Positions 7,642-15,092 of a stretch of DNA of 38,978 nt are shown piece after piece. Source of the DNA: Oscillospiraceae bacterium. GTDB taxonomy: Bacteria > Bacillota > Clostridia > Oscillospirales > Oscillospiraceae. Under the pieces are notes generated by a model. It was not told the DNA's origin. It ran no database searches and saw only the letters and a program-made list of their open reading frames with translations. Position 1 is the stretch's first letter. Each line of letters begins with the position of its first letter. Location: NCBI GenBank assembly GCA_902787755.1, contig CADAHL010000012.1:1-38978 (forward strand), read 5' to 3'. A program made the position numbers and the translations under genes.

Positions 7642-7800
7642 TCATCCGCAGCGCAGAAACCAGATCCCCAGCCCGATGAGCAGCACCGCCAAAACCATCC
7701 ACCAGAAGGCCGGCGGCAGCAGCAGGGCCAGTATGATGACGATCCCCGCCACCACGGCCAACCTCCCCCAGATACACTTTCCTCCTCCGCGTCTCCGCAT
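7642..7800 (-). CDS. Small membrane protein, 52 residues
   Basis: A short gene between rsgA and sipL. It encodes a basic N-terminus (MRRRGGGK), then two hydrophobic segments (about 14-28 and 32-48) split by a Pro-Pro turn, and ends LRCG. GGGAGG lies eight bases upstream of the ATG. The frame differs from the longer overlapping open frames, which are rich in Cys, Trp and Ser and look like shadows. Function is unknown. Its place beside sipL suggests a link to sporulation or the envelope; that is inference. Its ribosome site lies in the 3' arm of a strong hairpin (7806-7847). Confidence 0.7.
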   Translation of the reverse strand: MRRRGGGKCIWGRLAVVAGIVIILALLLPPAFWWMVLAVLLIGLGIWFLRCG

Positions 7801-7805
7801 GACAA

Positions 7806-7847
7806 CCGCCTCCCGCAAGACTTTTTTCCAGTCTATGCGGGAGGCGG
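7806..7847 (-). promoter_or_regulatory. Hairpin enclosing the ribosome site of the small membrane gene
   Basis: CCGCCTCCCGCA (7806-7817) pairs perfectly with TGCGGGAGGCGG (7836-7847), and inside it AGACT (7818-7822) pairs with AGTCT (7830-7834), one base being bulged. In the minus-strand RNA the downstream arm contains GGGAGG, the ribosome site of the 52-residue gene. It may limit translation, or protect the 3' end of the rsgA message. Confidence 0.65.
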
Positions 7848-7879
7848 CTTTTCTGTGAGCGCGCTGGACGCACTATGTA

Positions 7880-8761
7880 TTATTTATCCTCCCAGCTTTT
7901 GTACTGGGCGCTGAGCTCGTAGAGGCGCTCGTAGGAGCGGTGGCGGCTTTCGGAGATCTCCCCCGCCTTCACCGCCCGTGTCACCGCGCAGTCCGGCTCC
8001 CGCCGATGGGTACAGTCCGGGAAGCGGCATTGGCCCAGATAGGGCTCGAACTCACGGAAATCGTATTGCAGGTTTTCTTTGGGGATGGGCTTCATCATCT
8101 GCAGCTCGAAGGAGGCGAAGCCCGGCGTATCCGCCACAAAGCCGCCCTGCCCCAACGGGAAGAGTTCCACATGGCGGGTAGTATGTTTGCCCCGGCCCAG
8201 CGCCTGACTGACCTGGTCGGTTGCCAGTTCCAGGCCCGGGATCAGTCTGTTGAGCAGACTGGATTTCCCCACACCGGAGTTGCCGGTGAAGGCGCAGATC
8301 CGGCCGGAAAGCAGCTGTCGAAGCTCCTCCAGGCCCTCCCCTGTCTCGGCGCTGGTCCGCACGCAGGGAAAACCGGCCCTGCGGTACAGCTCCACCAGAT
8401 CCTCCCCTGGATCCAGATCGGCCTTGTTGACCACCACGATCAGCTCGCAGTCGGCCTCGGCGGCGATGGCCGAGACCCGGTCGACCAGATAGGGATCTGT
8501 CACCGGATTGGTGTTGGCGGCCACGAACACCAGCGCGTCCACGTTGGCCACCGCCGGGCGCACAAACCAGTTGCGCCGCTCCAGGACGCTGTCGATCCGC
8601 CCCGAGCCATTGGGCTGGCGGCTGCAGATCACCTGGTCTCCCACCAGAGGCGAGGTCCCATCCATGCGAAATTTCCCCCGGGCCTTGCAGATGACCGGGC
8701 CCTCCGGGGTATCAACCGTATAAAAGCCGCTCAGGGCCTTGACGATCCTTCCTTCTGCCAT
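7880..8761 (-). CDS. rsgA: Ribosome small subunit-dependent GTPase A
   Basis: A circularly permuted GTPase that checks maturation of the 30S subunit. 293 residues: N-terminal OB fold, then the permuted G domain with G4 NKAD (112-115), G1 GNSGVGKS (160-167) and G3 DTPG (211-214), then a zinc site formed by Cys245, Cys250, His252 and Cys258. Length and motif order are normal. The start codon overlaps the prkC stop by one base (TGATG), so translation is probably coupled. In Bacillus the same prpC-prkC-rsgA trio exists (cpgA), and RsgA is a known PrkC substrate there. The usual next gene, rpe, is elsewhere in this window. Confidence 0.97.
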   Translation of the reverse strand: MAEGRIVKALSGFYTVDTPEGPVICKARGKFRMDGTSPLVGDQVICSRQPNGSGRIDSVLERRNWFVRPAVANVDALVFVAANTNPVTDPYLVDRVSAIAAEADCELIVVVNKADLDPGEDLVELYRRAGFPCVRTSAETGEGLEELRQLLSGRICAFTGNSGVGKSSLLNRLIPGLELATDQVSQALGRGKHTTRHVELFPLGQGGFVADTPGFASFELQMMKPIPKENLQYDFREFEPYLGQCRFPDCTHRREPDCAVTRAVKAGEISESRHRSYERLYELSAQYKSWEDK

Positions 8762-10449
8762 CAGCCCTCCGGTCCCAGCGACACCCGGAGGATCACCTTG
8801 CTGTGTTCCTCGGTGGTGGTAAAAGCCTCGATGCTCTGCCCGATGACCGTGCCGGCGGGCAGCTCGGCCTGCTCATAGGTGGAGCCGCCGTAGCTGAGCG
8901 AGTACATCTCCATCTGTGCGATGGCGGCGTTCTCGGACAGTCCGATCAGGTTCGGCATGTTCACGTACAGCAGATCCGGTCCGGTGCTCACGTTCAGATA
9001 CACGGTGGACCCCATGCTGATCTCGGTTCCGGCCTCGGGGCTGGAGGAGATCACATAGTCCTTGGTAAAGCTGTCGGAGACCTCATTGACCAGTTCCACA
9101 TTGAAGCCCGACTGGCGCAGCACAGCGCTGGCCGAGCGGTAATCCATGTTGATCACATTGGGCACCTGGGTCATGGAGTCGTTGGTGCTGACGGTCAGGT
9201 GCACGTCGATCTTCTCCGGCGTGACCATCATGCTCCGTCCGGCATTGGGGCTCTGGGCCAGAACCTCGCCCGGCTGGGCCGTATCGTTGACCACGAACAT
9301 GACCTCGAAATGGTACAGGGAGCGGATGGTAGGGTCGTTGATGAGGCTGTCATAATTGCTGCCCACGAAGTTTGGCAGAAAGATCCGTTCCGCAGGAGCG
9401 AAAATATCACGCAGCCAGAAATTCCACAGGAACACAAACAGAGCGATGGCCGTGACCAATACGCCAAAGGTTCCCGCCAGAAAGCTGACCCGGCCGCTGC
9501 GCCGCCGTCTGCGGCGGTAGCTGTCCCGGGACAGCTCGCTGGAAGAGCGGATGGGGGCCACCTCCGGGGTTTCCAGCTTCTCCGCTTCCTCCTCCTGCTG
9601 GCGCAGACGGTTCTGGGTAAAGGTATCCAGATCCTGCAGAAGCTCCCCGGCGTTCTGATAGCGGCGCTCCATATCCGCGCACATGGCTTTCAGGGTCACA
9701 GTCTCCAGTTCCTCCGGGATCTCCGGAATGATCTGCCGGGGCGGCACCGGGTCGGCGTTCATGTGCTTGATGGCGATCTCCCCCAGGGTCTCGCCGGTGT
9801 AGGGGAGCTGACCGGTCAGCATCTCGTACATCACTACGCCCAGGGAATACAGGTCGCTCCGGGTATCCGGCAGCAGCCCTCTGGCCTGTTCGGGCGCGAT
9901 GTAGTGGATGGAGCCGATGGCCTCGCCGTTGGATTCGTGGATCTCGTTCTCCAGGGCGGCGATGCCGAAATCGGCCACCTTGATGGTCCCGTCCCGGAGC
10001 AGCATGATATTCTGGGGCTTGATGTCCCGGTGAATGATCCCACGCTCATGGGCATGGCCCAGGGCCCGGGCGATCTGCTTGGTAAAATGCAGCGCCTCCC
10101 GCCAGGGCAGCGGCCCCTTCTTCTCCATATATTGCTTCAGCGTGATCCCGTCTACCAGTTCCATGACTATGTATTCGTTCTCATCGCTGTGGCTCACGTC
10201 GTAAACAGCCACGATATTGGGATTGGAGAGCATGGCCACAGCGTGGGACTCCGCGCAGAAGCGGCTGCGGAACTCCTCGTCGCCGATCATCTCCCGGCGC
10301 ATAATCTTTACCGCCACAGGCCGGTTCAGCCGGTGATCCGTCGCCCGATAGACCACGGCCATGCCGCCCTCGCCGATGATCTCCTGCAGCTCATAGCGCC
10401 CGTCCAGCAGCTGGCCGCTCAGATTTTCGGTTTCCTGGTTTTCGTTCAT
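8761..10449 (-). CDS. prkC: PASTA-domain Ser/Thr protein kinase
   Basis: A membrane sensor kinase that detects cell wall fragments and phosphorylates targets in wall growth, translation and spore germination. 562 residues. Kinase domain at about 17-280 with glycine loop GEGGMA (26-31), Lys48, HRD (141-143) and DFG (161-163). A juxtamembrane Arg run (313-318) precedes one membrane helix (about 323-346). Three extracellular PASTA repeats follow: about 358-425, 426-492 and 493-562. The start has GAGGAA upstream and lies 12 bases after its partner phosphatase gene. Confidence 0.97.
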   Translation of the reverse strand: MNENQETENLSGQLLDGRYELQEIIGEGGMAVVYRATDHRLNRPVAVKIMRREMIGDEEFRSRFCAESHAVAMLSNPNIVAVYDVSHSDENEYIVMELVDGITLKQYMEKKGPLPWREALHFTKQIARALGHAHERGIIHRDIKPQNIMLLRDGTIKVADFGIAALENEIHESNGEAIGSIHYIAPEQARGLLPDTRSDLYSLGVVMYEMLTGQLPYTGETLGEIAIKHMNADPVPPRQIIPEIPEELETVTLKAMCADMERRYQNAGELLQDLDTFTQNRLRQQEEEAEKLETPEVAPIRSSSELSRDSYRRRRRRSGRVSFLAGTFGVLVTAIALFVFLWNFWLRDIFAPAERIFLPNFVGSNYDSLINDPTIRSLYHFEVMFVVNDTAQPGEVLAQSPNAGRSMMVTPEKIDVHLTVSTNDSMTQVPNVINMDYRSASAVLRQSGFNVELVNEVSDSFTKDYVISSSPEAGTEISMGSTVYLNVSTGPDLLYVNMPNLIGLSENAAIAQMEMYSLSYGGSTYEQAELPAGTVIGQSIEAFTTTEEHSKVILRVSLGPEG

Positions 10450-10461
10450 GATATTTCCTCG

Positions 10462-11202
10462 CTACCTTTTGACCGCGATCATGGTCACGTTGTCGCTGGC
10501 TCCACGATCCAGAGCCAGCTGCATCAGCCGCGAACAGATGGCCTCCGCCGTCTTCTCCTCCAGGCAGACCTGCTGGAGCTGTTCGTCCTCCACAGTGTTG
10601 GACAGGCCGTCCGAGCACAGCAGCAGCACCTCGCCGGGCTGAAGCGTGAACTCAAAGATATCTCCCTCCACCGGTTCCGGAGAACCCAGGGCCCGGGTGA
10701 TGACGTTCCGTCTGGGATGGGTCCTGGCCTGGTCCCGGGTGATGGCGCCCATCTCCACCAGATCCTCTACCAGGGAGTGATCCCTGGTGATCTGCCGGAT
10801 CCCCCGGCGGGAGATCAGATAGGCCCGGCTGTCCCCTACGTTGATAATATACCCATTTCCCCGGTTCTTTATCACGCCGCCCACCAGGGTGGTGCCCATA
10901 CCCTCATATTCCTCGCTGAAATGAGAGTAGGTATAGGCGGCGCCGTTGGCCTCGTCGCAGGCCTCCTGGAGGAGCCGGTGATAATCGAAGCGTCGACGCT
11001 CAGGCGTATTCAAGCGCTCGTAAACACGGTTGACAAAAGCCTTCACCGCCAGAGAACTGGCCAGCTCCCCGGCCCTGGCTCCACCCATGCCGTCGCAAAG
11101 GCCCAAAACCAGGCAGTCCCGGGTCGGGCACTTTTCGATCAGAAAGCAGTCCTCATTATTTGCACGGACCGCTCCCTTGTCTGTCATTCCAAAGCTTTTC
11201 AT
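10462..11202 (-). CDS. prpC: PP2C-family Ser/Thr protein phosphatase
   Basis: A metal-dependent phosphatase that reverses phosphorylation by PrkC. 246 residues from the ATG at 11202; motifs RANNED, CDGMGG, VGDSRAYL, CSDGLSNTV and GASDNVTM give the metal-binding Asp residues in the order usual for PP2C. The open frame continues upstream inside rlmN, but homologous proteins begin near MKSFGMTDKG, so that start is used. The ribosome site is weak (GGAAGGAAA about 17 bases away), suggesting translation by ribosomes finishing rlmN 13 bases upstream. Confidence 0.95.
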   Translation of the reverse strand: MKSFGMTDKGAVRANNEDCFLIEKCPTRDCLVLGLCDGMGGARAGELASSLAVKAFVNRVYERLNTPERRRFDYHRLLQEACDEANGAAYTYSHFSEEYEGMGTTLVGGVIKNRGNGYIINVGDSRAYLISRRGIRQITRDHSLVEDLVEMGAITRDQARTHPRRNVITRALGSPEPVEGDIFEFTLQPGEVLLLCSDGLSNTVEDEQLQQVCLEEKTAEAICSRLMQLALDRGASDNVTMIAVKR

Positions 11203-11215
11203 GGCGTTTCGCCGG

Positions 11216-12265
11216 TCAGTTTCCTTCCCTGGCCTCTCCTTGCTTTTGGATTTTCCGCCGCAGCTGACCGCAGGAGGCGTCCACATCGCTGCCCAGGCGC
11301 CGGCGGACCGTTACGTTCACGCCCTCATCCTGCAGGATCTTGATGAAGGCCTTCATATGTCCCTGGGTGGAGGGCTGGAACTGCCGCTCCTCCACGTGGT
11401 TCAGAGGGATCAGATTCACATGGGCCGAAACCTGTTTGGCCCGTTTGGCCAGAAGCCTTGCGTGGTACTCGGTATCATTGACCCCGTCGATCATGGCGTA
11501 CTCAAAGGAGATCCGCCGACCGGTGCGCTCAAAATAGTTCCGGCAGCTGTCCATCAGCAGCTCCACGCCCCGGCCCCGGTTGGCGGGCATGATCTTCGAG
11601 CGGGTCTCGTCGTCCGGCGCGTGCAGGGACACGGACAGGGTCAGCTGCAGATCCCGATCCGCCAGATCGCCGAAGCGTTCGGTGATGCCGCAGGTGGACA
11701 GAGAGATGTGCCGCATGCCGATGTTCATGCCCTGGGGGTGATTGACCAGCTCCAGGAACCGCATCACGTTGTCGAAATTGTCCAGAGGCTCGCCGATGCC
11801 CATGAGCACGATATTGGAGATGGTCTTGCCCGAGTCCAGCTGGGAAAACAGCACCTCGTCCAGGATCTCGGAGGGCGTCAGGTTTCGCACCAGTCCGCCG
11901 ATGGTGGAGGCGCAGAAGGCGCAGCCCTGGCGGCAGCCCACCTGGGAGGACACACAGACCGTGTTGCCGTGCTGATAGCTCATCACCACGGTCTCCACGG
12001 CGTTGCCGTCCCAGAGCTCCCACAGGTACTTGATGGTCCCGTCGATCCGGGAGACCTGTTTGGACAGCACCTTGGGCCGATAGAGGTGGAATTCCTCCGC
12101 CAGCTTGTCCCGCAGGTCCCTGGGCAGATTGCTCATCTCCCCGAAGTCCCGCACGCCCTTCCCCAGCCAGGCGAAGATCTGCTTTGCCCGGAATTTGGGC
12201 TGTCCCAGCCGCAGGAGCTCTTCCTCCAGTTCTTCCGGAAGCAGCGCCGCAATATCTTTTTTCAT
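11216..12265 (-). CDS. rlmN: 23S rRNA (adenine2503-C2) methyltransferase, also acts on tRNA
   Basis: A radical-SAM enzyme that methylates carbon 2 of A2503 in 23S rRNA and, in many bacteria, A37 of certain tRNAs. 349 residues. The iron-sulfur ligands are in CRQGCAFC (Cys111, Cys115, Cys118), and the methyl-carrying Cys is Cys332 in DVDASCGQL. MGIGEPLDNF is the usual SAM-side motif. ATG at 12265 overlaps the rsmB stop as ATGA; an in-frame ATG at 12283 would add six residues but has no ribosome site. It is flanked by rsmB and prpC as in Bacillus. Confidence 0.96.
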   Translation of the reverse strand: MKKDIAALLPEELEEELLRLGQPKFRAKQIFAWLGKGVRDFGEMSNLPRDLRDKLAEEFHLYRPKVLSKQVSRIDGTIKYLWELWDGNAVETVVMSYQHGNTVCVSSQVGCRQGCAFCASTIGGLVRNLTPSEILDEVLFSQLDSGKTISNIVLMGIGEPLDNFDNVMRFLELVNHPQGMNIGMRHISLSTCGITERFGDLADRDLQLTLSVSLHAPDDETRSKIMPANRGRGVELLMDSCRNYFERTGRRISFEYAMIDGVNDTEYHARLLAKRAKQVSAHVNLIPLNHVEERQFQPSTQGHMKAFIKILQDEGVNVTVRRRLGSDVDASCGQLRRKIQKQGEAREGN

Positions 12266-13566
12266 GATTTTCTCAGTTTGCATACAAAAAAGCCGTCCGT
12301 TCCGTCGATCTGAGGCCAGAAGGTCAGCATTCCCTCCGGGGCCTGTCTCCGCCCCAGGGAAAAGCCTTCGGCATGAAATTCCGGATGGGAAGCTAAAAAG
12401 CTCCGGATCTGCGCTTCGTTTTCCTCCGGCAGCACCGTGCAGGTAGAATAGAGCAGCACGCCACCCGGCTTCACCAGAGGCGCCAGATGCTCAAGGATCT
12501 CCGCCTGGATCGAGGGCAGCTCCCGGAGCTCTTCCTCGGTCTTCTGCCGGATCTCCGGCCGCTTGCGGATGACGCCCAGGCCGGAGCAGGGCACGTCCGC
12601 CAGCACCGCGTCAAAGCTGCCCAGTTCCCGGTCGTCCGGGGCCCGGCCGTCCCTCGCCCGGGTCTGGAGGATCGTAATGCCCAGGCGCTCGGCGCCGCTC
12701 CGGATCCGGCCCAGCTTCTTCTCGTGCAGATCGCAGGAGAGGATCTCTCCCCGATTCTCCATCTCCATGGCGGCGGCAAAGCTCTTTCCGCCGGGCGCCG
12801 CGCAGGCGTCCAGCACCCGCATTCCGGGCTTCAGGCCCGCTGCCGCCACCGCGCTTCTGGCCGCCCGATCCTGCACGTAGAACAGGCTCTCCTCGAAGCC
12901 GGGCAGTTCCCGGACCGCTCCGCCGGTCAGCGTCAGGCAGCCGGGAAGCTCCGGGTCCGACTCGAAGTCGATCCCGATCCGCTCCAGCGCCCGCTCATAA
13001 TCCCGGGGCTCCACCTTCAGGCGGTTCACCTGCAGGGTCAGCGGCGGAATGTCGTTGTTGCAGCGCAGAAAGCCCTCCACGAAGGCTTCATCGTGATCCC
13101 GCAGCAGCCGGCGCACCAGCCACTCCGGGTGGGACCAGCGGATACTCAGCCGCTTCGCCGGATCCGTTTCCGAAATCGGCGGCGGATCGTTTTCGCTGAT
13201 CCGCCGCAGGACGGCGTTTACCAGTCCGGAGGCCCGTCCATAACCGGCAGCCCTGCATAGGCTCACCGTCTCGTTCACCGCCGCCCGCTTGGGGATCTTA
13301 TCCAGAAACAGCAGCTGGTAAGCCCCCAGCCGCAGGACGTCCCGCAGCTTGGGCTCCAGCTTTCCCCGGCTGTAGGCGTCGATCACGTGGTCCAGCCACA
13401 CACTGTTCTGCAGTACGCCCAGACACAGCTGGCTGGCTAGCGCCGCGTCTCTTCGATCCAGGCCCTGGCTGCGGATCAACGCGTCCAGCACGGCGCCGGA
13501 CCAGGCGCCGTCTCTACGGCAGCGCTCCAGCGCCAGAAGGGCCGCTTCTCTTGCATTTCCCGCCAT
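12262..13566 (-). CDS. rsmB: 16S rRNA (cytosine967-C5) methyltransferase
   Basis: Methylates C967 of 16S rRNA using S-adenosylmethionine. 434 residues: a NusB-like RNA-binding domain (about 1-135) followed by a methyltransferase domain with the SAM loop VLDACAAPGGKS and the two cysteine motifs DVPCSGLG and YSTCT that define RsmB/NOP2 enzymes. The C-terminus DGFFVCKLRKS is typical. The start codon is one base past the fmt stop (TGAGATG), and its stop overlaps the rlmN start, so it sits in a tightly coupled fmt-rsmB-rlmN group. Confidence 0.96.
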   Translation of the reverse strand: MAGNAREAALLALERCRRDGAWSGAVLDALIRSQGLDRRDAALASQLCLGVLQNSVWLDHVIDAYSRGKLEPKLRDVLRLGAYQLLFLDKIPKRAAVNETVSLCRAAGYGRASGLVNAVLRRISENDPPPISETDPAKRLSIRWSHPEWLVRRLLRDHDEAFVEGFLRCNNDIPPLTLQVNRLKVEPRDYERALERIGIDFESDPELPGCLTLTGGAVRELPGFEESLFYVQDRAARSAVAAAGLKPGMRVLDACAAPGGKSFAAAMEMENRGEILSCDLHEKKLGRIRSGAERLGITILQTRARDGRAPDDRELGSFDAVLADVPCSGLGVIRKRPEIRQKTEEELRELPSIQAEILEHLAPLVKPGGVLLYSTCTVLPEENEAQIRSFLASHPEFHAEGFSLGRRQAPEGMLTFWPQIDGTDGFFVCKLRKS

Positions 13567-13567
13567 C

Positions 13568-14488
13568 TCAGTCCACCGTCAGCGGGTGGCCCCGCAGATA
13601 ATCGGCGGCGCTCATGGCCTTCTTGCCGGGCGCCTGGACGCGGGTGATGCGCAGGGTCTCTCCCCCGCGGCAGGCGATCTCGATCCCCTCTTTCCCGGCG
13701 GAGACCAGCTCCCCGGGCTGCTTGTCCGTTCTGGTGTCGGTGTATTCCGCGCCGAAGACCTTCAGGGTCTGGCCGCCCAGCTCCATGGTGGCTACCGGCC
13801 AGGGCTGCAGACCATAGATCCATTTCAGGACCTGCCGGGGAGTCCGGTCCCAGTCGATGGGGCTCATGGACTTGTCCAGCTTTGCCACATACGTGGCCCG
13901 GCTGTGGTCCTGGGGCGTTCTGGGGGCACGGCCCGCCTCCAGATCCCGCAGCGTTTTTACCAGAAGCTCCGCGCCCAGATCCGCCAGCCGCTCATAGAGT
14001 TCTCCGGAGGTCTCGTATTCCCCCACCGGGGTTTCGGCCGTATAGATCACATCTCCGGCGTCCATGTCGTGGGCCAGGTACATGGTGCTCACGCCGCTGA
14101 CTTCATCGCCGTTGAGCACCGCCCACTGGATGGGCGAGGCGCCCCGGTATTTGGGCAGCAGAGAGCCGTGGACGTTGATAGCGCCCATGGGCGGCACGGC
14201 CAGCAGCTCATCCGGCAGGATCCGCCCGTAGGCCACCACCACCAGGATGTCCGGCCGCAGCTCCCGCAGGATCTGCAGGGCAGTGCCGTCCCGCATCTTC
14301 TCGGGCTGAAACACCGGGATCCCATGCCGGAGGGCCAGCTCCTTTACCGGCGGCGCCTGCAGCAGCGCATGGCGGCCCACCGGCTTATCCGGCTGGGAAA
14401 AGACCCCCGCCACTTCAAATTGTTCCTCGATCAGCTTTTCCAGGCTCCGGGCCGCGAAGTCCGGCGTGCCCATAAAGACGATTCTCAT
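13568..14488 (-). CDS. fmt: Methionyl-tRNA formyltransferase
   Basis: Formylates the initiator Met-tRNA, using 10-formyl-tetrahydrofolate. 306 residues. N-terminal Rossmann-type domain with Asn105, His107 and SLLPKYRG (109-116), plus MDAGDV near 142-147 supplying the catalytic Asp; C-terminal tRNA-binding beta barrel. Length is normal (about 310). AAAGGAG lies five bases before the ATG. It is paired with def, which removes the formyl group later, a nearly universal gene pair. Confidence 0.97.
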   Translation of the reverse strand: MRIVFMGTPDFAARSLEKLIEEQFEVAGVFSQPDKPVGRHALLQAPPVKELALRHGIPVFQPEKMRDGTALQILRELRPDILVVVAYGRILPDELLAVPPMGAINVHGSLLPKYRGASPIQWAVLNGDEVSGVSTMYLAHDMDAGDVIYTAETPVGEYETSGELYERLADLGAELLVKTLRDLEAGRAPRTPQDHSRATYVAKLDKSMSPIDWDRTPRQVLKWIYGLQPWPVATMELGGQTLKVFGAEYTDTRTDKQPGELVSAGKEGIEIACRGGETLRITRVQAPGKKAMSAADYLRGHPLTVD

Positions 14489-14537
14489 GCAGTCTCCTTT
14501 CCGGGGAAGGACCCTCGGGAAACCGGGACGCCCGGTC

Positions 14538-15044
14538 TCAGTCCTCTTCCCCGGCCCAGTTCTCCAACTCCTCCTGGGTGAGCATCCGCTCCACCTTGGA
14601 GGTGAAAACGATGCCGTTGAGGTGGTCGATCTCGTGGCAGAAGCAGCGGGCGGTCAGGCCCTCTCCCTCAGCCTCAAACCAGTTGCCGTCCCGATCCTGC
14701 GCCCGCACCTTCACACGCATGGGACGCTTGACCAGGCCGTACTCGCCGGGAACGCTCAGGCAGCCCTCGGGGCCGTCCTGCTCGCCCTCGGTCTCCAGGA
14801 TCTCGGGGTTGATGAGCTCGTAGATAAACTCCTCCTCACCCTCGGGGACGTTGGTCTCGATGACCAGCACCGCCCGGCGGAGTACCCCCACCTGAGGCGC
14901 GGCCAAACCCACGCCGTTGGCGCTGAGCAGGGTCTCCTTCATATCATCCAGCAGCTGATGCAGCCGCTCGTCAAACTTGGTTACCGGGCGGCACTGCTTG
15001 TACAGTCCCGGCTGTTCCTTGGTCAGAATATTCCGCAGAGCCAT
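14538..15044 (-). CDS. def: Peptide deformylase
   Basis: Removes the formyl group from nascent polypeptides. 168 residues with all three signature motifs: GVGLAAPQVG (44-53), EGCLSVPG (93-100, metal ligand Cys95) and HEIDH (137-141, two metal-binding His and the catalytic Glu). The acidic C-terminal tail is short. AAGGAG is eight bases upstream of the ATG. It lies between priA and fmt as in Bacillus. Confidence 0.97.
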   Translation of the reverse strand: MALRNILTKEQPGLYKQCRPVTKFDERLHQLLDDMKETLLSANGVGLAAPQVGVLRRAVLVIETNVPEGEEEFIYELINPEILETEGEQDGPEGCLSVPGEYGLVKRPMRVKVRAQDRDGNWFEAEGEGLTARCFCHEIDHLNGIVFTSKVERMLTQEELENWAGEED

Positions 15045-15092
15045 GTTTCTTTCTCCTTCATTGGATTCGGCAGGGGAAACGCCCCTCTGTCC

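Noticed and set aside
7587-7805. 72-codon minus-strand frame overlapping the 52-residue gene
   Set aside because: Product is a Cys/Trp/Ser/Gly-rich shadow with no family features; the other frame gives two clean membrane helices and a better-spaced ribosome site.
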